Shown here piece after piece: positions 20,885 to 21,185 of a stretch of DNA of 21,185 nt. The notes under the pieces are model-generated. The model had not been told where the DNA came from, made no database searches, and saw only the letters and a program-made list of their open reading frames with translations. Origin of the DNA: a virus; IMG/VR virus record IMGVR_UViG_3300027870_000021, positions 1 to 21,185 of that record, one strand, 5' to 3'. The translations under genes were made by a program, and so were the position numbers. Position 1 is the first letter of the stretch. Each line of letters starts with the position of its first letter.

Positions 20885-20902
20885 ACGAGAAATTCTTGTG
20901 TT

Positions 20903-20924
20903 TCCCGCTAGACTGCCCTATTTC
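20903..20924 (-). repeat. 22-bp repeat, copy 2
   Basis: The minus strand reads GAAATAGGGCAGT, then CTAGC and GGGA. The flanking AAATTCTT and TTTCCC match copy 1. It lies upstream of the gene 1 promoter, as copy 1 does for gene 4. Confidence 0.75.
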
Positions 20925-20998
20925 ACTTGTCAAGATGATTTGCTGCTTCGCCGCTACGATCTACCAGCCGCACGTGCGAGAGAGTGTTTGAGCGGTGC

Positions 20999-21020
20999 TC
21001 CCTACAAACTGCCCTATCTC
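20999..21020 (-). repeat. 22-bp repeat, copy 3
   Basis: The minus strand reads GAGATAGGGCAGT, then TTGTA and GGGA. It has one change in the 13-bp core compared with copies 1 and 2 and no AAATTCTT flank. It lies in the gene-free region. Confidence 0.7.
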
Positions 21021-21126
21021 GTCTTCTGTTCTTTGCGGACCCGCTTTAGGTAGACACCCTACCTACGTGTTTCTGGCGGAGGACTACAAGACGAAATAGA
21101 CCGGTTCGACCGCACAATAGCCCGTG

Positions 21127-21166
21127 ACGATAAGACAAGTAGTTGCACGTGCAACAAGTTCGTAAG
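21127..21166 (-). promoter_or_regulatory. Diverged promoter with palindrome over the -35
   Basis: The minus strand has GAACTTGTTG, as in the array promoters, then -35-like TTGCAC (21149-21154), a 16-bp spacer and -10-like TATCGT (21127-21132). The 14-bp palindrome GTTGCACGTGCAAC covers the -35. No start codon lies 6 nt after the -10, so any transcript would have a leader or be noncoding. Confidence 0.45.
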
Positions 21167-21185
21167 CGGCGAAATGCCCGCCGTC

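Larger units (their letters stand above)
20885..21185. other. Gene-free control region
   Basis: I see no supported gene on either strand. The region contains two of the three 22-bp repeats, the palindromes CGCACGTGCG (20969-20978) and GTTGCACGTGCAAC (21142-21155), the inverted repeat TAGGTAG-5-CTACCTA (21047-21065), and a promoter-like site at 21127-21166. It is more AT-rich than the operons to its left. It may be the main regulatory region for the array, or a noncoding RNA locus. Confidence 0.6.

Noticed and set aside
20799-21053. Plus-strand open frame of 84 codons in the end region
   Set aside because: It starts inside gene 1 on the opposite strand, crosses the promoter and repeats, and has no Shine-Dalgarno or protein-like composition.
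21100-21112. tRNA-like T-loop GGTTCGACC
   Set aside because: Flanking bases do not form a T stem, and no D arm, anticodon arm or acceptor stem can be built around it.

Overview
The window is a segment of a tailed-phage (siphovirus) genome or prophage, about 21 kb, with every supported gene on the minus strand, so transcription runs from position 21185 towards position 1. The GC-rich sequence, the third-position GC bias and the frequent GTG/TTG starts suggest an actinobacterial host. The gene families (head-closure protein, CGTRxxEW zinc motif, lambda-E-type capsid with a decoration protein) and the leaderless genes at the right end fit that. I cannot name the phage or the host genus from sequence alone, and I see no integrase or repressor gene here.

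Right end, about 20880-21185: no supported gene. It holds palindromes, repeated motifs and a promoter-like site, and looks like a control region.

Right arm, about 18170-20880: seven short genes in tandem. Each has its own sigma70-type promoter (TTGACA, 16-17 bp spacer, TANNNT). The -10 box lies exactly 6 nt before the ATG in all seven, so the mRNAs should be leaderless. All seven start with nearly the same codons (ATG GAA ACC AAC C..), although the proteins are otherwise unrelated. Each unit ends in a GC-rich hairpin. In two units that hairpin also carries the -35 box of the next promoter. This modular array is the most unusual part of the window.

Packaging and entry block, about 18060-12940: a short unknown protein, terminase large subunit, a small beta-rich protein, a 623-aa fibre-like protein, an acidic unknown protein and a predicted SGNH esterase lipoprotein. 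A fibre-like gene and an esterase between terminase and portal are an unusual arrangement.

Head block, about 12965-7800: portal, scaffold, decoration protein with an inserted domain, major capsid protein (E type), then small head-completion proteins. No maturation protease is visible.

Neck and tail block, about 7800-1: unknown protein, head-closure protein, HK97-gp10-like protein, tail terminator, Ala-rich protein, major tail protein, tail assembly chaperone pair made by a -1 frameshift, a 1349-aa tape measure protein, and the start of the next tail gene cut by the window edge. Many of these genes overlap by 1-4 bp and are probably translationally coupled. Strong hairpins after the major capsid and major tail genes probably adjust the stoichiometry of these abundant proteins.
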